Of a stretch of 64,000 bases of DNA, positions 8,620 through 16,783 are shown piece by piece (position 1 is the stretch's first letter; every line of letters begins with the position of its first letter). The notes below the pieces were generated by a model that ran no database searches, had not been told where the DNA came from, and saw nothing but the letters and a program-made list of their open reading frames with translations. The stretch lies in contig NC_015499.1 in NCBI RefSeq assembly GCF_000212395.1, forward strand, positions 1,189,421-1,253,420, given 5' to 3'. The DNA comes from Thermodesulfobium narugense DSM 14796. Lineage in GTDB: Bacteria > Thermodesulfobiota > Thermodesulfobiia > Thermodesulfobiales > Thermodesulfobiaceae. The position numbers were made by a program, and so were the translations under genes.

Positions 8620-10242
8620 GAAGCTTACATCCATCTGAATATAATATCTTTGATCGGTATCAAGCTGCATCGGGTTAAAAGTATAATATACTTGGTTTGC
8701 TACATCTGTAGCATAAGGCTTCTTGCCCTTCCAATATTCATAGTTAAACTTCAAAGTAGTATTCTTTGCTATAGGCAATATATACCATACCTGATAGAAA
8801 TCCTTCCAGGAGGTATCAGAGCTAGAGTAGAAAAATGCTACAGGGTTATACCACTTGTTGTTTCCGAAATAAAAATCTCCCCACAGATAACCCACAGGAA
8901 GCTTGTATAGCGCTCCAATTCTCCAAGCCCCGCCATTTACAGAATTCATTCCATAATAAGTGTAGTTGGATGAAGGACCGTTAATGCCAGCAGGCATATC
9001 TACGCTTGTGCCCTGATATCCAGCCCAGAAATTAACTCCGTAAAAGTTGAAATCAGATTGAATTGTCCACCAGTTATATTTTCCATATTGAGGATTAGAA
9101 GCCGAAGTAGACGTTACATTATTAGAAAAGTAAGTAAATTTAGGCATTGTGCCATAATCTGCTTCTAAGCCTATAGCATTAAAAATCTTAGACTTAAAGC
9201 TCGCAATATAAGCATCTCTGTCCTTTAAACCGTATGTTTCATTCTCTGCAGTAATCAAGCCATCATCAAAAAACTTAACCCAGGCAAGTGAAAGATTCGA
9301 CTGTGGCAAGAAGTTATTTAGGTCAAACCTTACGATTGCCCCTTCAGTCTCTGAATCAAGAAAGAATTTATTGAAGTATTGACTATCAACCATAGTAGGC
9401 AGTCTACCAAGCAAAAAGGTTACTGGATATGGATTTAGATTCCAGGTTATAAACGATCTCTCTACAAATAGTCTATTGTCATTATCATTGTATCCAGAAG
9501 TAATAGCTCCAGTATTTGGATTTCCAAATGGACTTGATAGATCACCTGTCCCATTTTTACCTGCGTTTTTCTCCATTGAAAGTCTAGCAGTATAAGATAT
9601 GTTGTCTGCAACTGGCGCATTAACGTTTAATCTTATATAGTAGCGCATAAAAGTATCTTCTTTATCTAATGGCTTTACAGTTTGAGCGCCATTTGGATAT
9701 AGACCGTTGACAACAGGCAAAACGTAAGATCCGTTAATTGTAGTACCAGGTAGATTTTGAGTTGTATACCCCAAAGAAACTACTTTGTATGGCTCATCAA
9801 GTGCATAGAAAGTTTGCTTTCGATAGGCAAGCCTAAACCTTGCATCCCCAGTAAAGTTCACAGTATCAAGAGCTGCTTTTTTCTCAAGCGCTGCAACTCT
9901 GACGTTTAGCGATGCTAGTTCTGACTTAAACTCATCAGCTAGTTTCATAAGAGTTGCTATGTCGTTAGCGTTTAGCTCTATCTTTTGATCCTGTGCATTT
10001 TGACCCTTTTCATACATATCGAGCATTCTTGCAACTACCATTGCCATCTCATAACGGGTGGCAAGTCTTTCACCTCTGAAAGTGCCATCTCCATAGCCTA
10101 TAACCAGTCCTTTTGCCGCTAAGTCTTGCACTGCCTTGTATGCCCAAGAATTAGCCGGTACATCCGAGAATGGTCCTGCAAATGCAGATGAAGTTAACAA
10201 AAAAACGAATAATAAAGCAAAAAATAATGAAAATTTCCTCAA
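8617..10242 (-). CDS. SLH-domain outer-membrane porin (OmpM-like)
   Basis: A 541-aa protein in three parts: a signal peptide ending at SSAFA; one SLH domain (about residues 22-75, GPFSDVPANSWAYKAVQDLA to ATRYEMAMVVARM); a short coiled coil (~80-115); then about 420 residues of alternating aromatic/polar strands (TARLSMEK, FLLGRLPTM, KFNYEYWKGKK) ending in YYIQMDVSF. A terminal Phe is the usual BAM recognition residue of beta-barrels. This is the OmpM layout of diderms whose outer membrane is tethered to peptidoglycan polymers by SLH. Start is TTG at 10240-10242 with GGAGG upstream (no usable ATG). A good promoter lies at 10355-10382, suiting an abundant envelope protein. Confidence 0.92.
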   Translation of the reverse strand: MRKFSLFFALLFVFLLTSSAFAGPFSDVPANSWAYKAVQDLAAKGLVIGYGDGTFRGERLATRYEMAMVVARMLDMYEKGQNAQDQKIELNANDIATLMKLADEFKSELASLNVRVAALEKKAALDTVNFTGDARFRLAYRKQTFYALDEPYKVVSLGYTTQNLPGTTINGSYVLPVVNGLYPNGAQTVKPLDKEDTFMRYYIRLNVNAPVADNISYTARLSMEKNAGKNGTGDLSSPFGNPNTGAITSGYNDNDNRLFVERSFITWNLNPYPVTFLLGRLPTMVDSQYFNKFFLDSETEGAIVRFDLNNFLPQSNLSLAWVKFFDDGLITAENETYGLKDRDAYIASFKSKIFNAIGLEADYGTMPKFTYFSNNVTSTSASNPQYGKYNWWTIQSDFNFYGVNFWAGYQGTSVDMPAGINGPSSNYTYYGMNSVNGGAWRIGALYKLPVGYLWGDFYFGNNKWYNPVAFFYSSSDTSWKDFYQVWYILPIAKNTTLKFNYEYWKGKKPYATDVANQVYYTFNPMQLDTDQRYYIQMDVSF

Positions 10243-10354
10243 CTCATCTCCTCCTTACGTAAAAACTAAAAAACTAAACTAATCTAAAATTCACCTCCCT
10301 CTTTAAAAAAGTTAGACCCCCACCCCATCTTTTAATAGATTTGAATTAGATTAA

Positions 10355-10382
10355 ATTATAATTAAAATTAGATTAGTGTCAA
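10355..10382 (-). promoter_or_regulatory. Predicted strong sigma-70 promoter for the SLH porin
   Basis: Minus strand: perfect TTGACA (10377-10382), 16-bp spacer, perfect TATAAT (10355-10360). Transcription would start near 10348, giving a leader of about 105 nt that includes a G-rich stretch (10316-10326) and a GGGAGG not attached to any long ORF. Confidence 0.72.
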
Positions 10383-10416
10383 TAAATCGAATTGATAAAA
10401 TTTTGCTGTACTTAAC

Positions 10417-10719
10417 CTACTTGTTCTTTTCAATTATCTCTTCTACTTCTTTTGCCCCCTCATCATAAAATTTTTCTTCATCTGGAGATAGTTCTTTCAA
10501 AAGTCTTAAAAATTCTCCTGCATGCACTCTTTCTTCGTTTGCTATGTCTATAAGAACATCTCTAGCCAATTTGTTATCTGTAGATTCAGCTAACTGCGTG
10601 TATAATTGTATTGCTTCATACTCTGCAGCTACCATAAAACGTATAGCTCTTACAAGTTCCTCGTGTGTAATCTTGCTTCTATTAGCAAGTCCTGCAAATG
10701 GTGTGCCAAAATCAGGCAT
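10417..10719 (-). CDS. Small ferritin-like protein (encapsulated-ferritin/rubrerythrin type)
   Basis: A 100-aa all-helical protein beginning MPDFGTPFAGLANRSKIT, with one glutamate-bearing helix (AAEYEAIQLYTQLAE) and one ExxH helix (IANEERVHAGEFLRLL). Only two iron-binding helices are present, so a di-iron site would form between subunits, as in encapsulated ferritins (EncFtn). The acidic tail (EGAKEVEEIIEKNK) is also seen in that group. Encapsulated ferritins usually sit beside an encapsulin shell gene; none is in this window. A role in iron storage or peroxide handling is inferred from family only. A short run of T (minus strand) lies downstream. Confidence 0.85.
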   Translation of the reverse strand: MPDFGTPFAGLANRSKITHEELVRAIRFMVAAEYEAIQLYTQLAESTDNKLARDVLIDIANEERVHAGEFLRLLKELSPDEEKFYDEGAKEVEEIIEKNK

Positions 10720-10830
10720 ATTGTAACCCCCTTTTTTATTTTTATATCAAAATCCTATCATAACTTTAAGAATTTACCTAATTTATCTATTTTTAAATTA
10801 AAAATCATCTTTTAAACAAACCTAACCAAA

Positions 10831-11721
10831 TTAGACTCTTGTTCTTCTAATTTTTATTAAAGAATTTAAATAAATTAGCACTAACGCTGCTAATATGAGA
10901 AATATTCCTATAATTTCATATTTTCCAGGAACTTCCCCAAGATGGTACCAAGCTTCTAAGATTGAAAAAATTGGAACAAGCAAAGAAGTCAATCCTAACA
11001 CCGAAGGAGAGATATTTTTTAGAAGATAAAGCCACAAGAACCATGCAAAACCAGTTGCCAAAACCCCAATAAAAAATAAAGCAAGAACAAGTGTTAAATT
11101 AACTTCTATTGGTTTTGATATTTTAACAAAAAAAGAAAAGAAGAAAACACCTAAGAAACCAAATAACATCTGCCAGAAAGAAAGAGTAATGCCATCTATC
11201 TTTTCTTTACTCCTCCATATAAAAACAGCAACAATATTTGCTGCAGCCCATGACAGCCCTCCTAACAAGGCAGCAACATAACTCAAAAGATTAGAATTTG
11301 AGGTCCACAGCTGTAAAATAAAAATGAGTCCTATTAAAGCTAAAACAAAGGATATCTTTTGTAAGATAGACAACTTTTCTTTTAAAAACATCACAGAGAA
11401 AAGAATGGTCCAAAATGGCATAGAATAAATAAGAAGGACTACCTTTCCAGCCCCGCCTTGAACTAGAGCTACATTATAAAAGATCATTAACAAAGAGTTT
11501 TGCAAAAAACCTAATATAATAATTAACCATATATTTTTTGGCATTGTTAATTTTTTTAAAGAAAGAACAATAACAAATAAAAACATAGCTCCAATAAGAG
11601 TTCGGAGCAAAGAAAGTTCAAAAGGATCAATATATAGCAAAGCAACCTTAGTAACAATTGCTGTATAAGACCATATTATTATTAAAATTAAAAACAAAAA
11701 ATTAGAAAATAGGTTCTTCAT
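10831..11721 (-). CDS. EamA/DMT-family transporter
   Basis: Integral membrane protein (296 aa) with ten predicted membrane segments in two repeated EamA halves. The first half contains SLLRTLIGAMFLFVIVLSL and GGAGKVVLLIYSMPFWTIL; the second contains GGLSWAAANIVAVFIWR, LFFIGVLATGFAWFLWLY and the family end LTSLLVPIFSILEAW. The DMT superfamily mostly exports amino acids or other metabolites, but substrates cannot be read from sequence. It is monocistronic, with about 110 nt to the ferritin-like gene and 177 nt to the GerMN gene, both in the same direction. Confidence 0.9.
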   Translation of the reverse strand: MKNLFSNFLFLILIIIWSYTAIVTKVALLYIDPFELSLLRTLIGAMFLFVIVLSLKKLTMPKNIWLIIILGFLQNSLLMIFYNVALVQGGAGKVVLLIYSMPFWTILFSVMFLKEKLSILQKISFVLALIGLIFILQLWTSNSNLLSYVAALLGGLSWAAANIVAVFIWRSKEKIDGITLSFWQMLFGFLGVFFFSFFVKISKPIEVNLTLVLALFFIGVLATGFAWFLWLYLLKNISPSVLGLTSLLVPIFSILEAWYHLGEVPGKYEIIGIFLILAALVLIYLNSLIKIRRTRV

Positions 11722-11897
11722 AGGTTAAATTTTAACACCAAAGCTTAGAAAAAAAATAGACAAATTTTTATTAAGAAGCACTTAGTTCCAAAACCAAAAG
11801 CATTGGAAATAGCAAAAATTAATTAAAAATAAACTTCTCTACTCTTTGAATAGTCACTTAGGAAAAAACATATGTAACTATCAAGAACTAACAAACA

Positions 11898-12452
11898 CTA
11901 TTGTTTGTCTTGACCTCTAATAGAATTCTTATCTACATAAGGAGCCAAGACAAAACCTTCACCTGGGAACACAGAAATAGGATTACCATCCTTTAAAAAT
12001 ACAACCTTTTTTACCCCTGGAAAACTTTCACAAGTATAAACAATTTGTTTTAGTATATTACTAACTCTAAAAGAGCCCCTTGCCTCATAAAATGATGCTG
12101 GCAAATCAAGTAAAACTTTATCTCCCTCCAAAATTACCTTATTAGGAGTTACATTTGGCAATTCAGAAAAATATCCGCTCTTTCTTTCGTCTTCTGAAGG
12201 ACCTTTAAAAAGAGTATCAACTAATTCAGAAATTGTTCCAACCTGCTTTCTTACGGGAACAATTTTACCTTCTTGTTCCCAATATATCATAGCCTCATAT
12301 CTTTGGTTATGATTGACAGAAGTCACAGATTGTTGAGAAGTGCTCGTACTGGAATTATTCACACTTTGTTGAATATTATTATTCTGGTTCTCATTGCAAC
12401 CAGCCAAAAAGAACAAACCAATTATAAAAACTAAAGCTATAAATTTCTTCAT
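11898..12452 (-). CDS. GerMN-domain lipoprotein
   Basis: A 184-aa lipoprotein: signal with lipobox LAGC (Cys at about residue 19), then an Asn/Ser/Gln-rich linker, then a GerMN domain (about residues 50-165: VGTISELVDTLFKGPSEDER, LDLPASF, VFLKDGNPI). GerMN domains occur in the spore protein GerM and in many envelope lipoproteins of non-sporulating bacteria, often next to amidases, and are thought to bind cell-wall material. It overlaps the AMIN-amidase stop by 4 nt, the third gene of a 13570-12449-11898 operon, which supports a cell-wall role. Confidence 0.9.
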   Translation of the reverse strand: MKKFIALVFIIGLFFLAGCNENQNNNIQQSVNNSSTSTSQQSVTSVNHNQRYEAMIYWEQEGKIVPVRKQVGTISELVDTLFKGPSEDERKSGYFSELPNVTPNKVILEGDKVLLDLPASFYEARGSFRVSNILKQIVYTCESFPGVKKVVFLKDGNPISVFPGEGFVLAPYVDKNSIRGQDKQ

Positions 12453-13573
12453 TGATATATCTCCTTGTAAGAATCATAGATCCCTTGTGCAATAGCCTGC
12501 GCTATTTTTTCTTGATATGCTGGATTATAAACCTGTGCAGCTACTGAAGGATTGGTAATAAAATCAGTTTCAATTAAAATTGATGGCATCGTAGTATATT
12601 TTATTACCCAAAATGGCCTTCTAATTGGTTTATCGGTATACACAGGATTTACCTTTGCAATATCATTAATCATTATACTTGCATATCTAAAGCTCTGTGG
12701 AGTATAGTAATAAACTTGAGTTCCATGTATTGATGGATCAGCACATGCATTAAAATGAATGCTCAAAAATAGAGCTGCTCCATTTTCATTTGCTATATTT
12801 ACCCTTGCTTGTAGTTCAGACTCATCAGCATCAAAACCTGGCATATTTGGTCTACCCCACACATCTCTATCAGTTTCTCTAGTCATTATAACCTTAAACC
12901 CCATTTTTTCAAGTATAGGCTTTAGGTGTAGAGCAACTCCTAACGTTGCAATCTTTTCTTGAACGCCATTTGCCACACATCCAGGATCAGATCCTCCATG
13001 ACCTGGATCGATTACTATAATTTTGGAATTTTTAACATTTAACGTGTTAATAGAACTACTTGATACACTTGAATTTACTTGAGAAGTTTGATTACTTGCA
13101 AGTTGATTTTTTTCTGGAGTATAATTGTAAGGAACTACATTTTGTAACTCGCTTGTTATACCATTTACAAGACTTATTAAAGGAGTAGAACTTCCTACGC
13201 TTATAAGTATCCCACCATTAATTTTTGTAATATTATATGGTGCTTTAACATTGCTACCTACAACTATCCTTACCATATCAGGAGTATTCTGGGCAAAATG
13301 GATCTCACTTACAACACCTGAACTTGAAGCTGGAATAATAGCTCCTTTTTTAATAATTTTAGAGTTTTCTATATTAAGAACTATCCTTCCATCGTCCAAC
13401 CTAAAATAGCTATACTTAGGCTCGCCCTGAATCTGAACAAATACAACTGCATTGTTGTCTTGAGAAGACTTAAAGAAAACGTTTTGAACAGTAAGAAGTT
13501 CTTCAGCCTTAGCAATACTACAGGCAAAAATCACCGCACATAGAAAGAAAAAAACTATATTGAAATATTTCAT
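12449..13573 (-). CDS. N-acetylmuramoyl-L-alanine amidase with AMIN domain
   Basis: Periplasmic peptidoglycan amidase (374 aa). Order: signal peptide (FFFLCAVIFACSIAKA); AMIN domain (about 30-130, with YFRLDDGRIVLNIEN) that targets septal or wall sites; a Ser/Asn-rich linker; and the Amidase_3 catalytic domain (about 180-374). Zinc and catalytic residues are visible: His in VIDPGHGGSDPG, Glu in SELQARVN, His in LSIHFNA, and Glu in ILIETDFITN. It cuts the bond between MurNAc and L-Ala during cell separation. It overlaps the genes on both sides by 4 nt, so expression with the GerMN lipoprotein and the unknown 13570-14274 protein is coupled. Confidence 0.94.
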   Translation of the reverse strand: MKYFNIVFFFLCAVIFACSIAKAEELLTVQNVFFKSSQDNNAVVFVQIQGEPKYSYFRLDDGRIVLNIENSKIIKKGAIIPASSSGVVSEIHFAQNTPDMVRIVVGSNVKAPYNITKINGGILISVGSSTPLISLVNGITSELQNVVPYNYTPEKNQLASNQTSQVNSSVSSSSINTLNVKNSKIIVIDPGHGGSDPGCVANGVQEKIATLGVALHLKPILEKMGFKVIMTRETDRDVWGRPNMPGFDADESELQARVNIANENGAALFLSIHFNACADPSIHGTQVYYYTPQSFRYASIMINDIAKVNPVYTDKPIRRPFWVIKYTTMPSILIETDFITNPSVAAQVYNPAYQEKIAQAIAQGIYDSYKEIYQ

Positions 13574-14274
13574 TGAAATGCGAGCTCTCTTATTAAAGTA
13601 TTTACTTCAGAACTTTGATCAGAATTAAAATATATTTTAAAAGGTTTTGCATCAGGCCAAATTGGCCACATTCTCTTGCCAGTTATTCCATCATACAGAT
13701 CGTTATAAGAAACTATAGCCCCCTCCAAATCTCTTTTTGAAGGAAGTTGTTCCTCACCTTCAGGATAAATTAATTTTCCATCTTTATTGTATACTTCAAA
13801 CCATGCATCCACTTCTACCCACCCCTGAGAAAGCCTTTTCATTCTATCTGTAATAATATACATATATCTTAAAGGATTTATTGGTCTTAAACCCGTAGGG
13901 CTCACAGGATTTGTATCAAAAAAGGAGAAAACATAGAGATTAGGCGCGTTGTACTTATCTAATATATTCTTAACAACTCTTTCATCTAAGGGACCATGTG
14001 ACCTGTCAAGAAGAACCTTTTGGCTAAATTCATCCACTTTAACGTTCCTGCTTACAGTCACATGCATTTTTGCCTCCCTTGGATCTACAAATTTTACTTC
14101 CCCAAATCTGTTAAAGAAACTATCATTCTTTACCGCACTTTTAACTTCTTTTAAAAAGTTATCTTTTGGACCATAATAGTCTGCTAATATCAAAACAAGA
14201 GCACATCTACTTCCTTTTTCTTCTGGATACCCCATCGAAGAAAAAGAAGATAGCAAAAAAATTAAAAACATCAA
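13570..14274 (-). CDS. Exported protein of unknown function, first gene of the amidase operon
   Basis: A 234-aa protein I do not recognise. It begins with a hydrophobic stretch (MFLIFLLSSFSSMG) that is probably the end of a signal peptide, then ALVLILADYYGPKDNF, VTVSRNVKVDEF and an aromatic C-terminal half (PLRYMYIITDRM, WVEVDAWFEVYNKDGK). Stop overlaps the amidase start by 4 nt. The nominal start (TTG at 14274, or ATG at 14271) has no ribosome site and no positive N-region. Reading further upstream in frame, an ATT at 14293-14295 has GGTGGG 8 nt before it and would give a proper signal peptide start (IKYIFILLMFLIF). A role in cell-wall metabolism is inferred from context only. Confidence 0.72.
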   Translation of the reverse strand: MMFLIFLLSSFSSMGYPEEKGSRCALVLILADYYGPKDNFLKEVKSAVKNDSFFNRFGEVKFVDPREAKMHVTVSRNVKVDEFSQKVLLDRSHGPLDERVVKNILDKYNAPNLYVFSFFDTNPVSPTGLRPINPLRYMYIITDRMKRLSQGWVEVDAWFEVYNKDGKLIYPEGEEQLPSKRDLEGAIVSYNDLYDGITGKRMWPIWPDAKPFKIYFNSDQSSEVNTLIRELAFQ

Positions 14275-14393
14275 TAAAATAAATATATACTTAATATTAT
14301 ATACCCACCATCACTATAAATGATATCTTAAATTATATCAATAAAATTAAAATACAATTAAAATCCCCTTGTTAAACAGGTTCATTTAACAAA

Positions 14394-14867
14394 TTATCTA
14401 GATGATCTATAAATACCTACGTGAACTATAAGTGCATCATCAGTAGAAAAAGCAATGCCTTCATTGTCATACCTTGCATAAACCTCGGCAATTGGAGAAC
14501 TATCGGGATGATTGTCGGAAATGTTTGGCATACCAAAAATATTTAAAACTCGTTCAATGTGATCCCCCAAACTAATTCCCTCTTTTGTAACATAAAATTT
14601 ACTCAAAAACATAACTGGAAAAGCATAGATATTTATTAAATCTAAAACCCAATCATCTAAAATTTTTTCGTAATACATCTCCAAATTAGCGTGTTCAAAA
14701 CCCTCAATTTTAAAAAATCTATTTTCATAATCAAAGGATTTGCTACTTGATGGCTCTGTATCCAAAATTTTATTGACCTCAATAGGGCTCATTCCTAACC
14801 TTATATCTCCAACACCCACACCAGGCAAAATTAGCCATGGGTTCCTTTTTCCTGGTCTATTAGCCAT
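14394..14867 (-). CDS. Conserved hypothetical protein with two GIxLG repeats
   Basis: 157 aa, not assigned to a family with confidence. It contains two copies of a short motif: VGDIRLGMSPIEVNKILD at about residue 19 and EGISLGDHIERVLNIFGMP near residue 95. Pairs like this are seen in small proteins where 'G-x-x-LG' precedes a helix, for example BamE/SmpA-like folds, but the lipoprotein signal of BamE is missing. No signal peptide or membrane segment is seen. It overlaps the end of the acyltransferase gene by 8 nt, so it is translated with it; a role in the envelope is only a contextual guess. Confidence 0.7.
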   Translation of the reverse strand: MANRPGKRNPWLILPGVGVGDIRLGMSPIEVNKILDTEPSSSKSFDYENRFFKIEGFEHANLEMYYEKILDDWVLDLINIYAFPVMFLSKFYVTKEGISLGDHIERVLNIFGMPNISDNHPDSSPIAEVYARYDNEGIAFSTDDALIVHVGIYRSSR

Positions 14868-15774
14868 AAAGTTCTTTATTTACCTCCTTATTAGGTAAAG
14901 TCTTAAATCTCTTTTGGCACCAAAGCCATTGTTCAGGATGAAGTCTTATCATCCGTTCAGTTCTTCTAACTACCTCTGTCATTGCAAGCAAAATCCATTC
15001 GTCTCTGGGCAAAGACCTATCAATTTTTATCTCAGGCTCAATTATTAAACAGTGTTTATTGTTTTCTTTCCTAAAAGTAAAGGCAGTAAACATGCTCACA
15101 TTTCCTCTGTATGCAAAGTATGCGGCTCCTGGATATGTTGAAGCCTTAATTCCAAAAAAATCTATAAAAATACCGTTTTTCCCCGCATCCTGATCGGACA
15201 ATAAAGCAAATAATTTGCCTGTTTTAAGTATTTTTAGACCCTCTCTCAAAGAGTTCTCCTTTTCCACCAGAATTATCCCTTTTGTCAACCTCAGAAAAGA
15301 GAACAATCTATCAATAACATCTCTTACCTGTTCTTTTACTACTATTGCAATAGGAATTTTAAGCCCTATTGACATAGTAGCTAAAAGTTCCCAGTTACCT
15401 ATATGAGCTGATGCAACCACAAAGGATTTTTTTTCTCTAAGCACTTCAGAAAAGTTTTCTAATCCTATCACTTCAACATTTTTCATTATTTCTGTAATTT
15501 CCTTATTTCTTGCTTTTACTAATTCTATTAAATTTAGAACATAGTGAGACAAATTTTTTACAGCTAAATCTCTTTTTTTTTCATCCGACCAATCAGGAAA
15601 CACCAAAGACAAATTTTTTAAGATAAGCTCTCTTGACCTTGGTAACAAAAAAAACATTAGTCTGCCACAGATCGAAGCAAAAGTGCTACTTAATCTGTCT
15701 GGAATTTTATCTATAAAAAATATTAAAAAATCAATAATTTTAGACTTCAAACCTAAAGCTCTCTGGCGAAACAT
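14860..15774 (-). CDS. LpxL/HtrB-type lysophospholipid acyltransferase
   Basis: A 304-aa member of the lipid A (late) acyltransferase family. The HxxxxE catalytic motif is HIGNWE at about residue 118; other features are the N-terminal FFLLPRSRELILKNLSLVFP, LLSDQDAGKNGIFIDFFG, and the end LHPEQWLWCQKRFK. In Proteobacteria these add secondary acyl chains to lipid A at the inner membrane; in other diderms the acceptor is less certain. Its presence with the SLH porin supports an outer membrane. The start lies inside the 3' end of the CoA-binding gene (overlap 35 nt), and the 157-aa unknown follows with an 8-nt overlap, giving a three-gene unit. Confidence 0.9.
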   Translation of the reverse strand: MFRQRALGLKSKIIDFLIFFIDKIPDRLSSTFASICGRLMFFLLPRSRELILKNLSLVFPDWSDEKKRDLAVKNLSHYVLNLIELVKARNKEITEIMKNVEVIGLENFSEVLREKKSFVVASAHIGNWELLATMSIGLKIPIAIVVKEQVRDVIDRLFSFLRLTKGIILVEKENSLREGLKILKTGKLFALLSDQDAGKNGIFIDFFGIKASTYPGAAYFAYRGNVSMFTAFTFRKENNKHCLIIEPEIKIDRSLPRDEWILLAMTEVVRRTERMIRLHPEQWLWCQKRFKTLPNKEVNKELYG

Positions 15775-16153
15775 CCATCATAATACAAGCTCTTGCAACA
15801 AAATTTATATTATTTTTTTTACAAAACTCTATTGCCTCATCAGATTCTGAACCTGGTTGAAACCAAACGTTTCGAATATTTAACCTAACCATATCTTTTA
15901 AGACAGGAAGAGTTTTATCTGGAGGAATTATTAATACAACTGCTTCTGGCACTTCTGGCAAAGAAGAGATATTAGGATAAACCTTAAATCCATCGATTTC
16001 TTTGGCAGCTACATGCACTGGATATACAGCAAAACCCCTTCCAACAAGGGTTTTAAAAACTTTATACCCATACTTTTCTTTTTTAGGGCTTGCCCCCACC
16101 ACTGCCCACTTTTTGAATTTTTCAAACATATCAATATTATTTTCTTCAACCAT
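15740..16153 (-). CDS. CoA-binding domain protein (YccU type)
   Basis: A 137-aa single-domain Rossmann protein of the CoA_binding_2 family: WAVVGASPKKEKYGYKVFKT at the N-terminus, VYPVHVAAKEIDGFKVYPN, AVVLIIPPDKTLPVL, and NVWFQPGSESDEAIEFC with the typical final CIMMD. Homologues such as YccU bind CoA but their cell role is unknown. I start at the ATG ending at 16153, since GAGGAG sits 11 nt before it; a TTG at 16174 would overlap that site. First gene of the run with the acyltransferase and the 157-aa protein. Confidence 0.87.
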   Translation of the reverse strand: MVEENNIDMFEKFKKWAVVGASPKKEKYGYKVFKTLVGRGFAVYPVHVAAKEIDGFKVYPNISSLPEVPEAVVLIIPPDKTLPVLKDMVRLNIRNVWFQPGSESDEAIEFCKKNNINFVARACIMMDVSPESFRFEV

Positions 16154-16305
16154 TTTTAAGTCTGCTCCTCTCAAGAATTAGAAATAGCCTAAATATAATA
16201 TATCATAATACAAGCACGTGTTTTTTAAGTCTAAAAGATTTAATTATGTTGTTAAGGCAATAAGCTATCAAGAAAATTTAACATACTTAATTTTGATCCA
16301 TATAG

Positions 16306-16311
16306 TATAAT
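16306..16311 (+). promoter_or_regulatory. -10 box of the tmRNA promoter
   Basis: A perfect TATAAT ends 8 nt before the first base of mature tmRNA, the normal distance to a start site. No good -35 is seen at 16-18 bp upstream (ATACTT region), so the call rests on the -10 box and its position. Confidence 0.5.
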
Positions 16312-16319
16312 ATAGTTAT

Positions 16320-16677
16320 GGGGGCGACAGGTTTCGACATAGAGATTTATGCAAAAGCTTGCGAGCCGAGGTGGCGTTGGCCTCGTAAAAAAGCGCCAAA
16401 AAAATAACTGCCAACAATAATAGCTTAGCTTTAGCAGCTTAATCTACTCTTCGGAGTAGATGTAACACTTTGTGTGCTTCCTCTCGGCATACAATTTTAA
16501 GTTAGAGAGGAAGAAGAAAAGTTTGACCTGGGCTTTTCTTCTAAATAACAGGTCTTAGCCTTCAAGAACCGTGTCCAGAGCGGGTCAAGAAGGCGAAACT
16601 AAAAACTCTGGACTACGCTCGTAGAGGGTTTTTGCATTGCTTTGTGGACGTGGGTTCGATTCCCACCGCCTCCACCA
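16320..16677 (+). ncRNA. ssrA: tmRNA (SsrA), tag AKKITANNNSLALAA
   Basis: Complete one-piece tmRNA of 358 nt that rescues stalled ribosomes. The 5' end GGGGGCGACAGGTTTCGAC and the 3' end with T arm GGGTTCGATTCCC and CCA form the alanine-type acceptor (GGGGGCG paired with CGCCTCC, one G-U). The tag reading frame starts at GCC 16395-16397 and ends at TAA 16440-16442: 15 codons coding AKKITANNNSLALAA, which ends in the LAA degron expected for ClpXP (clpP and clpX are at 46166-48015). Pseudoknot repeats follow. The 3' end abuts a region of gene debris, and tmRNA 3' ends are common integration sites. Confidence 0.97.
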
Positions 16678-16682
16678 AATTT

Positions 16683-16711
16683 AATGATTAGTTTTCTTTC
16701 TAACAATCATT
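16683..16711 (+). terminator. Possible tmRNA terminator hairpin
   Basis: Inverted repeat AATGATT-A-GTT / AAC-AATCATT (16683-16693 and 16702-16711) directly after tmRNA. The stem is AT-rich and has one bulged A, and the following TTGCTCATTTGC is a poor U-tract, so this is a weak candidate. Confidence 0.35.
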
Positions 16712-16783
16712 TGCTCATTTGCAAAGCCATAACACTATTAATCACAAAATTTACTTAATTTGTTTTCAAAATCGTCAAAATTA

